From positions 222,211 to 286,210 of the forward strand of contig NZ_FMZZ01000008.1 of assembly GCF_900101685.1 (NCBI RefSeq): 64,000 nucleotides of DNA. The letters are read 5' to 3'. Made by a program: the position numbers and the translations under genes. The DNA comes from Actinokineospora iranica. GTDB taxonomy: Bacteria > Actinomycetota > Actinomycetes > Mycobacteriales > Pseudonocardiaceae. Below, piece by piece: positions 47,601-55,351 of this stretch. The number at the start of each line of letters is the position of its first letter. The first letter of the stretch is position 1. The notes under the pieces were generated by a model. That model saw only the letters and a list, made by a program, of their open reading frames with translations, was not told where the DNA came from and ran no database searches.

Positions 47601-47639
47601 GAAGAGCGCCCCGCAGAGTCCTCCTGCGGGGCGCTCTTC
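47601..47639. terminator. Bidirectional terminator between pruA and lipoprotein gene
   Basis: Perfect 16-bp stem GAAGAGCGCCCCGCAG / CTGCGGGGCGCTCTTC, 7-nt loop, 6 nt after pruA. The right side continues TTATGCG twice (10-bp direct repeat TTCTTATGCG). It can serve both converging genes. Confidence 0.88.
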
Positions 47640-47663
47640 TTATGCGTTCTTATGCGCTAAGAG

Positions 47664-48485
47664 TCAGCTACCGGGAAGCTCGGCGACCTGGGAGGCGGGC
47701 GGCGCCGTGATGTCCACGGTCTTGCCCCAGTCGCTGTAGTCGGCCTGGATCTTCACCTTCTGGCCCGCGGCCGGGACCTCGGTGACGAAGCGGACCGGCA
47801 GGTCGTCGCCGTCGACCCACGCCTCGACCGGCAGCGTCTTCACACCGGACTTCTCCAGCTCGGCGATAGCCGCCTTGTCCATGCCCAGGCCCTGGTTCCC
47901 GAGCTTGGCCACGTCGACGGTGATCGAGTAGTGCGTGGTCTCCTTGCCGTCGATGGTCTCCTCCTTGGTGGAGGTGATCTCACCGGCGTCGGCGAGCTGC
48001 TCCAGCATCTTGCTCGGGTCGACCTGCTTGATCGAGTCCAGCGAGCCCCCCACCGTCTTGGCCATCGGGTTGTCGCCGTTCAGATCCATCTTCACCCACG
48101 GCTTGCCGGGCTCGAGTTCCCTCGGGCTCTTGAAGTAGATCACGTTGTCGACGAACAGCATGGTCATCTCGCCGCCCGGCATGGTCATCGTCATCTGCAT
48201 GGCCGTCTCGGCGCCGAAGCTGAAGTCGCCCTCACCCGTGAGCGACTGCCCGCCCATGTCGCCGGTGAACTTCATGTGCGCGCTCTTGGCGCTCTCGCTC
48301 TTCTTGCCCACGGCGTCGCTGAGCATCTTGAGGCTCTCGAACCCGGTCTTGGCCGCGGCGGAGGCCTCGGTCGACTTGCCGCCGGTGGACGAGGGCGTGC
48401 TCGCCGGGTCGCCTGAGCACGCGCTCAGGGTGAGAGCGGCCGCGGCCACCCCGACCAGCAGCTTCGTCTTGCCTGTGAACCGCAT
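47664..48485 (-). CDS. LppX/LprAFG-family lipoprotein
   Basis: Secreted lipoprotein of 273 residues. Signal peptide FTGKTKLLVGVAAAALTLSA with lipobox LSAC (acylated Cys near 23), then a Ser/Thr-rich linker and the domain of mycobacterial LppX/LprG-like lipid carriers: AKSAHMKFTGDMGGQSLTGE, FVDNVIYFKSPRELEPGKPW and VEAWVDGDDLPVRFVTEV. Such proteins carry triacylated lipids or glycolipids through the periplasm; here that is inference. ATG 48485 has GAGGGG 8 nt upstream. It stands alone and converges on pruA. Confidence 0.88.
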   Translation of the reverse strand: MRFTGKTKLLVGVAAAALTLSACSGDPASTPSSTGGKSTEASAAAKTGFESLKMLSDAVGKKSESAKSAHMKFTGDMGGQSLTGEGDFSFGAETAMQMTMTMPGGEMTMLFVDNVIYFKSPRELEPGKPWVKMDLNGDNPMAKTVGGSLDSIKQVDPSKMLEQLADAGEITSTKEETIDGKETTHYSITVDVAKLGNQGLGMDKAAIAELEKSGVKTLPVEAWVDGDDLPVRFVTEVPAAGQKVKIQADYSDWGKTVDITAPPASQVAELPGS

Positions 48486-48674
48486 GAACAATCCCCTCAG
48501 TACGAGTCATGTGTCTGTTCCCCAGGACGTCTCACCCGTCCGAGGGTTCCCCGACCCTGGTCGAGTGGACGAAGGATACGTCGCGGCCACTCGCCGCCGA
48601 CGCGTGACAGGGCACGGCGGTCACTATCGGGCGCGCTGCCACCCGGCGGATGACGATTTCGGGCAGGGCGCGGC

Positions 48675-49286
48675 CTAGCCGAGCGGTCGCAGAATGCGGT
48701 CCAGCCACTCCTCGACGGTGCGGGAGATCGCGGGCAGCTCCCGCTTGAGGGAGTGGTCGCCGGGGAGGGTGACGATCTCCCGCAGGTGTCCGCCCGCGGG
48801 CCTGCCGAACGGGTCGCTCTCGCCCTGGAGCACCAGGGTCGGCACGGCCACGGCGTCCAGTTCCGGCTGCCGGGTCTTCTCCGGCTTGCCCGGTGGGTGC
48901 ACCGGGAACGCCAGGCAGAGCACGCCGACGGCCTCGCCCTGGTCGGCGGTGCGGCACGCGACCCGGGCGCCGGAGGACCGGCCGCCGAAGACCAGGGGCA
49001 GGTCGTCGAACCAGAGGGCGGACAGGTGCTCGGCCACGGTCAGCCACGCCGTGTCGAGCTGGCGCGCGGGGGCAGGCGCGCGCCTACCGGCCACCCGGTA
49101 GGGCTGCTCGACCAGGGCGACGTGCACCCCGGCCGCCGTGGCCCCCCGCACGGCGGCCACCAGGTCGGGCGCGTCGATGCCGCCGCCCGCGCCGTGGCCC
49201 AGGAGCAGTCCCGCCCGGCCCTCTGGGGCGCAGTGCAGTTCGGCCCTGGCCAGGCCGTGCGGGGTGTCGATGCGCGCCTTGGTCAC
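48675..49286 (-). CDS. Alpha/beta-hydrolase (KANL3/TEX30-like)
   Basis: 203-residue hydrolase of the small dienelactone-hydrolase-like class. GLLLGHGAGGGIDAPDLVAA holds the oxyanion loop, LVFGGRSSGARVACRTA the nucleophile elbow G-x-S-x-G (Ser in GRSSG), VPTLVLQGESDPFGRP the acid, and VTLPGDHSLK the histidine. All three triad residues are therefore present. GTG 49286 overlaps the SRAP gene by 4 nt (GTGA), suggesting co-translation. Substrate unknown. Confidence 0.87.
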   Translation of the reverse strand: MTKARIDTPHGLARAELHCAPEGRAGLLLGHGAGGGIDAPDLVAAVRGATAAGVHVALVEQPYRVAGRRAPAPARQLDTAWLTVAEHLSALWFDDLPLVFGGRSSGARVACRTADQGEAVGVLCLAFPVHPPGKPEKTRQPELDAVAVPTLVLQGESDPFGRPAGGHLREIVTLPGDHSLKRELPAISRTVEEWLDRILRPLG

Positions 49287-50053
49287 CGGCGGGCCTCGGC
49301 GCCGAAGAGGTCCGGCGCGTCCAGTTCCTGGGCGGGCTCGTCGCGGTCGAGCAGGTGCGGGCCGTTGTTGCGGACACTGTTGACGGCCGTGGACACCGGC
49401 CTTATCTCCAGGGCGTCCACCAGGTCCCACGGCGGCGGCGCGAGCAGCGCGGACACGTCGGTCGAGTCCGGGTCGAGCCAGGCGGACCAGCTGTCCCGGC
49501 CGAGGATCAGCGGCATCCGGTCGTGGATGTCGGCCAGCGGGCCGACCGCGTCGGTGGTCAGGACCGCGCAGGTGATCAGTAGTGGCGCGGCCGGGTCGGC
49601 CTGGTCGCGCCAGGTCGTCCACAGGCCTGCCATCGCGAGGCTGCCGCCGTCCTGGGGGGTCGTGTAGAACGGCTGCTTCGAGGTCTTGTCGCGGCGCCAC
49701 TCGTACCAGCCGTCGGCCGGGATGATGCAGCGGCGCTCGGCCAGCGACTTCTTGAACGCGGGCTTCTCCGCCGCGCTCTCGGACCGGGCGTTGATCATCC
49801 GCGCGGCCCCGGAGGCGTCCTTGGCCCAGTTCGGGACGAGGCCCCACTTCATCACCCGCAGCGTGCGCTCCGTGGTGCTCTTGTCGACCGTGCCGTCGGC
49901 CGCGCGCGGGTGCCGCTGCACCACCGTCACCACGTTCTTCGTCGGCGCCACGTTGTAGTCGGGCTCGGGCGCCTGCTCACCTGTGGCGTCGAGCGCGTCG
50001 AACTCCGCCGCCAGCGCCGCGGGGTCCTTCGCTGCCGCGTACCTGCCGCACAA
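49283..50053 (-). CDS. yedK: SRAP/HMCES-type DNA abasic-site-binding protein (YedK)
   Basis: Forms a thiazolidine DNA-protein crosslink with abasic sites in single-stranded DNA, shielding them at replication forks. The mechanism needs cysteine as residue 2 after Met removal. The first codons read ATG GCT TTG TGC GGC; starting at the TTG (50053) gives MCGRYAAAK with Cys2 correctly placed, and GGAGG lies 9 nt before it, so TTG is preferred over ATG 50059. Other conserved parts: [51 protein letters not shown] and HDRMPLIL. 256 residues. Divergent from aroA. Confidence 0.93.
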   Translation of the reverse strand: MCGRYAAAKDPAALAAEFDALDATGEQAPEPDYNVAPTKNVVTVVQRHPRAADGTVDKSTTERTLRVMKWGLVPNWAKDASGAARMINARSESAAEKPAFKKSLAERRCIIPADGWYEWRRDKTSKQPFYTTPQDGGSLAMAGLWTTWRDQADPAAPLLITCAVLTTDAVGPLADIHDRMPLILGRDSWSAWLDPDSTDVSALLAPPPWDLVDALEIRPVSTAVNSVRNNGPHLLDRDEPAQELDAPDLFGAEARR

Positions 50054-50151
50054 AGCCATCCACCTCCATCGGTGTGTCGAATCGTGACATGTCGGACCGA
50101 CAGGGGCGAGCCGGTAAACCGCCGGACCAGCGAATGCGGGAGGATTGGCCC

Positions 50152-51432
50152 ATGCCGCAGCCCTGGTCAGCCCCGGTCGCCTCGGCCCCGGTGCACGCCA
50201 CCGTGACCATCCCCGGATCCAAGTCCATCACCAACCGCGCCCTGATCTTGGCCGCTCTCAGCGGCAGGCCGAGCACGCTAACCGGCGCGCTGGAAGGCCG
50301 CGACGCCGATCTTATGATCGCGGCTCTACGCGCTCTCGGCGTCCCGGTAGAGGTGGACGGCACCACGGTCCGGGTCGGCGCGCATGACGGCTTCGGCGGC
50401 GTTCGAGGCACGGCCGAGGTCGACTGCGGGCTCGCGGGCACGGTCATGCGGTTCGTCCCGCCGCTCGCGGCGCTCGCCGACGGCGCGGTCCGCTTCGACG
50501 GCGACCCGCGCGCCCGGGAGCGGCCGATGGGCACGGTGCTCGACGCGCTGCGCGGGCTCGGCGCGGTCGTCGATGGCGACGCGCTGCCGTTCACCCTGGT
50601 CGGCGCGGGCGGCATCGCGGGCGGCACGGTGACCATCGACGCCTCCGCATCCTCGCAGTTCGTCTCCGGACTGCTGCTGTCCGGCGCGCGGTACGACAAG
50701 GGGTTGACCATCCACCACGCCGGGAAACCCGTTCCCTCTATGCCGCACATCGACATGACCGTCGAGATGCTGCGTGCTGCCGGTGTCGTGGTGGACGACA
50801 CCGAGCAGAACACCTGGCAGGTCGAGCCGGGGCCGGTCGCGGCCCGCGACTGGGCCATCGAGCCCGACCTGTCCAACGCGACGCCGTTCCTGGCAGCGGC
50901 CGCGGTCACCGGCGGCGAGGTGACGGTCACCGGCTGGCCGTCAGCGACGACGCAGCCCGGCGACGCCATCCGCGGAATCCTGGCGCGGATGGGGGCGGAG
51001 GTGACCCTGTCCGCGGACGGCGCGCTCACCGTGCGCGGCCCGGCCACGCTGTCCGGTGTGGACATAGACCTGCGCGACGTCGGGGAGCTGACCCCCACGG
51101 TCGCCGCCCTGGCCGCGCTCGCCGACAGCCCGTCGCGCCTGCGCGGCATCGCCCACCTGCGCGGCCACGAGACCGACCGGCTCGCCGCCCTCGCCGCCGA
51201 GATCACCACGCTGGGCGGTGACGCCACCGAGACCGACGACGGTCTGGAGATCCGCCCGGCCACCCTGCGCGGCGGCCCGTGGCGGGCCTACGCCGACCAC
51301 CGGATGGCGACCGCGGGCGCCATCATCGGCCTGGTCGTCGAGGGGGTCGCGGTGGACGACATCGCCACCACGGCCAAGACCATGCCCGATTTCCCGGCGA
51401 TGTGGTCCCGGATGCTGACCGGGGCCCGCTGA
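50152..51432 (+). CDS. aroA: 3-phosphoshikimate 1-carboxyvinyltransferase (EPSP synthase)
   Basis: Sixth step of the shikimate pathway: joins shikimate-3-phosphate and phosphoenolpyruvate. 426 residues with the two-lobed inverse alpha/beta barrel. Substrate motifs: [20 protein letters not shown] (Lys and Ser of PGSKS), [20 protein letters not shown], in which the usual GNAGT reads GLAGT as in other actinobacteria, [27 protein letters not shown], and near the end [16 protein letters not shown] and [18 protein letters not shown] 50152 has GGGAGGA 8 nt upstream. rsgA begins 1 nt after its stop. Confidence 0.96.
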   Translation: MPQPWSAPVASAPVHATVTIPGSKSITNRALILAALSGRPSTLTGALEGRDADLMIAALRALGVPVEVDGTTVRVGAHDGFGGVRGTAEVDCGLAGTVMRFVPPLAALADGAVRFDGDPRARERPMGTVLDALRGLGAVVDGDALPFTLVGAGGIAGGTVTIDASASSQFVSGLLLSGARYDKGLTIHHAGKPVPSMPHIDMTVEMLRAAGVVVDDTEQNTWQVEPGPVAARDWAIEPDLSNATPFLAAAAVTGGEVTVTGWPSATTQPGDAIRGILARMGAEVTLSADGALTVRGPATLSGVDIDLRDVGELTPTVAALAALADSPSRLRGIAHLRGHETDRLAALAAEITTLGGDATETDDGLEIRPATLRGGPWRAYADHRMATAGAIIGLVVEGVAVDDIATTAKTMPDFPAMWSRMLTGAR

Positions 51433-51433
51433 C

Positions 51434-52468
51434 GTGGCGTCCCGGCGCGGCGACTGGAGCAGGCTGGACGAGACCGACGTCCGGGTGCGCCCCGGCAAGG
51501 GCACCCGCCCGCGCAGCAAGCGCCGCCCGGAACACGCCGACGCCGTGACCGCCATGGTCGTCGGCAAGGACCGCGGCCGCTGGACCTGCGCCGTCGACCG
51601 CGACCCCACCCACCTGGTCGTGGCGATGCGCGCCCGGGAGCTGGGCCGCACCCCCGTCGTCATCGGCGACCAGGTCGACATCGTCGGCGACACCTCCGGC
51701 GACGCCGACACCCTCGCCCGCATCGTCCGCGTGGCCGACCGCACCAGCGTCCTGCGCCGCACCGCCGACGACACGGACGCCTTCGAACGGGTCGTCGTGG
51801 CCAACGCCGAGCAGCTGCTGATCGTCTGCGCCCTGGCCGACCCCCCACCCCGCACCGGCTTCATCGACCGCTGCCTGGTCGCGGCGTTCGCGGGCGGCCT
51901 GACCCCCATCCTCTGCCTGACCAAGGCAGACCTGGCCGACCCGGCAGACCTCCTGGCCGCCTACGCGGAACTGGACCTCCCAGTAGTGGTCAACCGCCAC
52001 GATGCAGAACCACAAGAACTCCGAGAACGCCTCACAGACCGAGTTTCAGCCCTGGTGGGCCACTCCGGCGTAGGCAAGTCCACTTTGGTCAACCGCCTGG
52101 TCCCCGACGCCTACCGCGCGATCGGCGCGGTAAGCGGCGTCGGCAAGGGCAGACACACCTCCACCTCAGCGGTGGCACTCCCCCTGCCAGCGGGCGGCTG
52201 GGTGGTCGACACCCCCGGCATCCGCTCCTTCGGCTTGGCCCACATCAAACCCAACGACATCGTGGCCGCCTTCGAGGAATTCGTCGCCCCAGCGGAGGAA
52301 TGCCCCTCCGGCTGCGGCCACCTGGGCGCCCCAGAAGACCCGGGCTGCTACCTGGACTCGGTAGTGCAAGAGGGCCAAGCCACCCCCGGCAGACTGGCGT
52401 CCCTACGCAGACTCTTGTCCTCCAAAGCAGGCGTAGACGACCACACCGACCGAGAACAGTCCGGCTAA
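51434..52468 (+). CDS. rsgA: Ribosome small-subunit-dependent GTPase RsgA
   Basis: Circularly permuted GTPase that checks the 30S decoding centre late in assembly. 344 residues: OB-fold (about 35-105), then G4 LCLTKADLADPADL, G1 VGHSGVGKSTLVNRLVPDAY, G2 region KGRHTSTSAVALPLP, G3 VVDTPGIRSFGLAHIK, and the zinc knuckle CPSGCGHLGAPEDPGC. GTG 51434. From about 51900 the codon usage changes: CCA, GTA, AGA, ACA and CAA become frequent although the protein remains well conserved. aroA-rsgA order as Rv3227-Rv3228. Confidence 0.95.
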   Translation: MASRRGDWSRLDETDVRVRPGKGTRPRSKRRPEHADAVTAMVVGKDRGRWTCAVDRDPTHLVVAMRARELGRTPVVIGDQVDIVGDTSGDADTLARIVRVADRTSVLRRTADDTDAFERVVVANAEQLLIVCALADPPPRTGFIDRCLVAAFAGGLTPILCLTKADLADPADLLAAYAELDLPVVVNRHDAEPQELRERLTDRVSALVGHSGVGKSTLVNRLVPDAYRAIGAVSGVGKGRHTSTSAVALPLPAGGWVVDTPGIRSFGLAHIKPNDIVAAFEEFVAPAEECPSGCGHLGAPEDPGCYLDSVVQEGQATPGRLASLRRLLSSKAGVDDHTDREQSG

Positions 52469-52489
52469 GACAGTGCTGTCTGGCGCTGT

Positions 52490-52879
52490 TCAGCGAGGTG
52501 GGAAAAACCTGGGGCCGGTCCACTTGGCCAAGCGGGCGGCGGCTTCGACGTAGTCGATCGCCCCCGTCGCCACTTCGATCACCAGGTAGTACGCCGGGTC
52601 GTCCGGCGCATCGAGATCGTGTCCGTTGAGACCGTAGAAGACCAGCATCGCCATCCATCCCAGTCTCTTGTTGCCGTCCACAAGAGGGTGATTGCGAACG
52701 ACCGATTCGAGCAACACCGCTGCTTTCTCGTGCAGGGTCGGATAGGCGTCTTGCCCCATCAGCGAGGTCTGCGGGCGGTGAGCTGCCGAGTCGAGCAGGC
52801 CCAAGTCTCGGATTTTGGGCACGCCGAGGTCCTCGGCTAGTGCCAGCAGGTCTTCCAGCGTGAGGTACTCGACGTTCAC
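52490..52879 (-). CDS. doc: Doc/Fic-family toxin
   Basis: Toxin of the death-on-curing type; Doc phosphorylates elongation factor Tu and stops translation. 129 residues, start EYLTLEDLLALAEDLGVPKI, then the Fic active site VVRNHPLVDGNKRLGWMAML (H-x-F/L-x-D-G-N-K-R with catalytic His, D/N and GNKR intact), then DDPAYYLVIEVATGAIDYVE. GTG 52879 overlaps the antitoxin stop by 4 nt (GTGA). Short spacing to rsgA (21 bp, convergent) suggests the pair was inserted between rsgA and ybaK. Confidence 0.92.
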   Translation of the reverse strand: MNVEYLTLEDLLALAEDLGVPKIRDLGLLDSAAHRPQTSLMGQDAYPTLHEKAAVLLESVVRNHPLVDGNKRLGWMAMLVFYGLNGHDLDAPDDPAYYLVIEVATGAIDYVEAAARLAKWTGPRFFPPR

Positions 52880-53079
52880 TGAGCCAGGCGATCGAGCAAG
52901 GCGGCGTAGCGTTCGCGTCCTTCGCGTGAGAGCTCCCGCACCCGGCCCTCGCGCACACGCCGCGCGGCGGTGGCGGTGATAGCGCGAACTGCTGCTTCGT
53001 GCTTGCTTATCCCGTCGGACTCGGCGAGCAGGGCCAGAGCGCGCTCTTGCTCCTCGGTCAGTCGCAACGTCATCGCCAT
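52876..53079 (-). CDS. Antitoxin of the Doc toxin (ribbon-helix-helix-like)
   Basis: 67-residue protein: TLRLTEEQERALALLAESDG then ISKHEAAVRAITATAARRV, a strand-helix-helix pattern as in CopG/MetJ repressors, then a charged C-terminal tail SREGRERYAALLDRLAQ likely to embrace the toxin. Two in-frame ATGs (53079, 53073). TAGCAT (53087-53092) lies 7 nt before ATG 53079, so the message appears leaderless. A palindrome over the -10 box points to autoregulation. Confidence 0.85.
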   Translation of the reverse strand: MAMTLRLTEEQERALALLAESDGISKHEAAVRAITATAARRVREGRVRELSREGRERYAALLDRLAQ

Positions 53080-53088
53080 GTCAACGAT

Positions 53089-53105
53089 GCTACCATTTTG
53101 GTAGC
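53089..53105. promoter_or_regulatory. Operator of the toxin-antitoxin operon
   Basis: GCTACCA-TTT-TGGTAGC, a perfect 7-bp dyad that overlaps the proposed -10 box of the antitoxin gene, the usual position for autorepression by toxin-antitoxin complexes. Confidence 0.6.
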
Positions 53106-53129
53106 ACCCACTGTCGATCGAATCTGGTG

Positions 53130-53606
53130 TCAGCGAGCCGCGATATCGGCGACCACGCCGTCGACCAGCGCCACCAGATCGGCCGCCGCGATCTCGATCT
53201 CCAGCCCCCGCCTGCCACCGGAGCAGAACATCGTCGGAAACCCGGCGGAAGACGAGTCCACCACCGTCCGCAAGCGCTTGCGCTGTCCCAGTGGAGAGAT
53301 GCCGCCCGCCACATACCCGGTGGTCCGCTCGGCCACCGCCACCTCAGCCATCCGAGCGCGCTTTCCGCCGACAGCCGCCGCCAGCGCCTTGAGATCCAGC
53401 TGCGCGTCAACCGGCACAACGCCCACCGTCAGCACCCCGTCGACCTCAGCCAGCAGCGTCTTGAACACCCGATCAGGCGAAACTCCCAACGCGGACGCGG
53501 CTTCCAGCCCATAGGACTCACGGGGATCGTGCTCATAAGAGTGCAGCGTGTGCGTGATCTTCCGCTTCGCCAACAACGCTGTCGCGGGGGTTCCTCGTCC
53601 GGCCAC
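53130..53606 (-). CDS. ybaK: YbaK/EbsC-type aminoacyl-tRNA deacylase
   Basis: Hydrolyses mischarged Cys-tRNA(Pro). 158 residues: GRGTPATALLAKRKITHTLH at the N-terminus, YEHDPRESYGLEAASALGVS, the conserved lysine in RVFKTLLAEVDG, KRARMAEVAVAERTTGYVAG and GISPLGQRKRLRTVVD. GTG 53606 is chosen over 53666: it gives the family N-terminus and lies 6 nt after TACCCT (complement of 53613-53618), a leaderless arrangement. Its promoter overlaps the sigma-R promoter of sigR on the opposite strand. Confidence 0.9.
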   Translation of the reverse strand: MAGRGTPATALLAKRKITHTLHSYEHDPRESYGLEAASALGVSPDRVFKTLLAEVDGVLTVGVVPVDAQLDLKALAAAVGGKRARMAEVAVAERTTGYVAGGISPLGQRKRLRTVVDSSSAGFPTMFCSGGRRGLEIEIAAADLVALVDGVVADIAAR

Positions 53607-53623
53607 CGCGCCAGGGTAGAGGG

Positions 53624-53649
53624 GGAATGCGGAGCCCGTCGCGGGTGTT
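53624..53649 (+). promoter_or_regulatory. Sigma-R-type promoter of sigR
   Basis: GGAAT, exactly 18 nt, GTT: the consensus recognised by Streptomyces SigR and mycobacterial SigH. Transcription would start about 10 nt downstream, at or next to the in-frame GTG at 53659, implying autoregulation and a long sigma isoform. Confidence 0.75.
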
Positions 53650-53808
53650 GTCGCTGGCGTGGTCACCGAGCAGATTCTCGAGGTAAAGCGCCCCAGCTCA
53701 CGTCTGCCGCGTGCGCGGGCTCACAGCCGTGCGGACGAGGTCCGCGTAAGCTCGGGGAAGCAGTATGCGCACCTGAAGATGGGTGTGCGAGCACCCGAAG
53801 GGAGCCCG

Positions 53809-54447
53809 GTGCCCCGCACCGAAGCCCAGCCACACAGTGAGGCCACCGAGACCACCGAGACCACGGCCGAGCGCGCGGAGCGGTTCGAGCGCGACGCGAT
53901 GCCGTTGCTCGACCAGCTCTACTCCGCCGCGCTGCGCATGACGCGCAACCCGGCCGACGCGGAGGACTTGGTCCAGGAGACCTACTTGAAGGCGTACGCC
54001 GCCTTCGAGTCCTTCTCGGCGGGCACGAACATCAAGGCGTGGCTGTACCGCATCCTGACCAACACCTACATCAACGGTTACCGCAAGCGTCAGCGGCAGC
54101 CGTTGCAGTCGCCGACCGACGAGATCACCGACTGGCAGCTCGCGAAGGCCGAGAGCCACACCTCCAGCGGGCTGCGCTCCGCCGAGGTGGAGGCGATGGA
54201 CCTGCTGCCGGACGACGACGTCAAGAACGCGCTGCAGCAGCTTCCCGAGGAGTTCCGTCTCGCGGTGTATCTGGCCGATGTCGAGGGATTCGCGTACAAG
54301 GAGATCGCCGAGATCATGGCCACGCCGATCGGCACCGTGATGTCCCGTCTGCACCGCGGCAGGCGGCAGTTGCGCGACCTTCTGACGGGCGTGGCCCGTG
54401 AGCGGGGGTTCGTGCGCTCGGGCGCGCAGGAGGTGGCGGGGTCATGA
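53809..54447 (+). CDS. sigR: ECF sigma factor SigR (SigH), thiol-oxidative stress
   Basis: Directs RNA polymerase to thiol-oxidative and heat stress promoters. 212 residues: region 2 [40 protein letters not shown] and [19 protein letters not shown]; region 4 [40 protein letters not shown]. Very close to SigH of M. tuberculosis, including the distance from start to RFERDA. GTG 53809 follows AAGGGAG by 5 nt. The frame is open upstream to GTG 53659, which would add 50 residues under the SigR-type promoter. Stop overlaps rsrA (ATGA). Confidence 0.93.
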   Translation: MPRTEAQPHSEATETTETTAERAERFERDAMPLLDQLYSAALRMTRNPADAEDLVQETYLKAYAAFESFSAGTNIKAWLYRILTNTYINGYRKRQRQPLQSPTDEITDWQLAKAESHTSSGLRSAEVEAMDLLPDDDVKNALQQLPEEFRLAVYLADVEGFAYKEIAEIMATPIGTVMSRLHRGRRQLRDLLTGVARERGFVRSGAQEVAGS

Positions 54448-54809
54448 GTTGCGGACGCCACCACGAGACCGACTGCTCCGAGGTGCTGGGCGAGCTGTGG
54501 CTCTTCCTCGACCGCGAGTGCGACGTGCAGCGCCGCGACCTGCTGCAGAAGCACCTTGAGGAGTGCCGCCCCTGCCTGGAGCGCTACGGCATCGAGGAGC
54601 ACCTCAAGATCCTGCTCGCCCGCAAGTGCGGCGGCGACCAGGCACCGGACGAGTTCAAGGAGCGGCTGCGGGCATCGATCCGGCAGACCGTGCTCGACGC
54701 GGGCCTGCCCGCGGGCGCGGTCGAGGTCACCCGGACCAGCCAGGTCACCGTGCAGACCACCCAAACCACCCAGACGACCCAGTCGACGGCTGAGCCGCGC
54801 GAAGACTGA
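54444..54809 (+). CDS. rsrA: Zinc-binding redox-sensitive anti-sigma factor RsrA (RshA)
   Basis: Holds SigR inactive under reducing conditions; disulfide formation expels zinc and frees sigma. 121 residues. ZAS motif HLEECRPC (H-x3-C-x2-C) at about 37-44, with further cysteines in [30 protein letters not shown] is the sigma-binding helix region. The C-terminus is a Thr/Gln-rich tail with TTQTTQTTQ repeats. ATG 54444 overlaps sigR (ATGA), with AGGAGG upstream, so expression is coupled. Confidence 0.95.
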   Translation: MSCGRHHETDCSEVLGELWLFLDRECDVQRRDLLQKHLEECRPCLERYGIEEHLKILLARKCGGDQAPDEFKERLRASIRQTVLDAGLPAGAVEVTRTSQVTVQTTQTTQTTQSTAEPRED

Positions 54810-54828
54810 GCCGTGCGAGCGGACGACA

Positions 54829-54861
54829 GAGGCCCCGGCGCGCCTGCGTGCCGGGGCCTCT
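54829..54861. terminator. Terminator between rsrA and bL37
   Basis: AGAGGCCCCGGC, 9-nt loop, GCCGGGGCCTCT: 12-bp perfect stem between two converging genes. Confidence 0.82.
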
Positions 54862-54881
54862 GCCGTGCTGAGAGCGTCTGC

Positions 54882-54956
54882 TCAGGCGTTGGGGCGCTTA
54901 CCGTGGTTGGCGCCACCCTTCTTGCGGTCACGACGCTTGCGGGCGCGCTTCGACAT
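54882..54956 (-). CDS. 50S ribosomal protein bL37
   Basis: 24-residue, extremely basic actinobacterial ribosomal protein, easily missed because of its size. Sequence contains KRARKRRDRKKGG and ends NHGKRPNA, close to the M. smegmatis bL37 found in ribosome structures as I recall it. ATG 54956 is preceded by GAGGAGA at 6-7 nt. It sits between rsrA and the biotinyl carrier gene on the opposite strand, a conserved position. Confidence 0.9.
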   Translation of the reverse strand: MSKRARKRRDRKKGGANHGKRPNA

Positions 54957-55117
54957 CGGTGTCTCCTCTGGCGTTGGTCGGGGCGTGCGAGCCTCGCGGA
55001 CACACCGGCCGCACGCCTTCGGGCACGATTTTGCCATGCCGGGCTTCAGTGACTCTCCAGGGCTGGGGCGCATGGTTGGATTGGCGCGAGCAGAACTCGT
55101 TCGAGGAGGACCGGTCG

Positions 55118-55333
55118 ATGGCCCACGAGATCCACGCCGAAATGGTCGCCAACGTGCTGAACGTCGTGGCGCAAGAGGGACAGACCCTGGCCGAGGGCGA
55201 CACCGTGGTGATCCTGGAGTCCATGAAGATGGAGATCCCAGTGCTGACCGAGGAGAACGGCACGCTCACCAAGCTCGCCGTCAAGGAGGGCGACGTCGTG
55301 CAGGAGCACGATCTGATCGCCGTCGTGGAGTGA
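55118..55333 (+). CDS. Small biotinyl/lipoyl carrier protein (Rv3221c/TB7.3-like)
   Basis: 71-residue stand-alone biotinyl domain. The swinging lysine is in VILESMKMEIPVL, flanked by LNVVAQEGQTLAEGDTV and KEGDVVQEHDLIAVVE. Full domain length; partner carboxylase not in this window. ATG 55118 has GAGGAGGA 8 nt upstream. It precedes pdtaS by 18 bp, the same order as Rv3221c-Rv3220c, although the functional link is unknown. Confidence 0.92.
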   Translation: MAHEIHAEMVANVLNVVAQEGQTLAEGDTVVILESMKMEIPVLTEENGTLTKLAVKEGDVVQEHDLIAVVE

Positions 55334-55351
55334 CCAACCCCGTGGAGCCCT

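Noticed and set aside
47636..47656. Direct repeat TTCTTATGCG after the pruA terminator
   Set aside because: Two short copies only; no target-site duplication or element between them.
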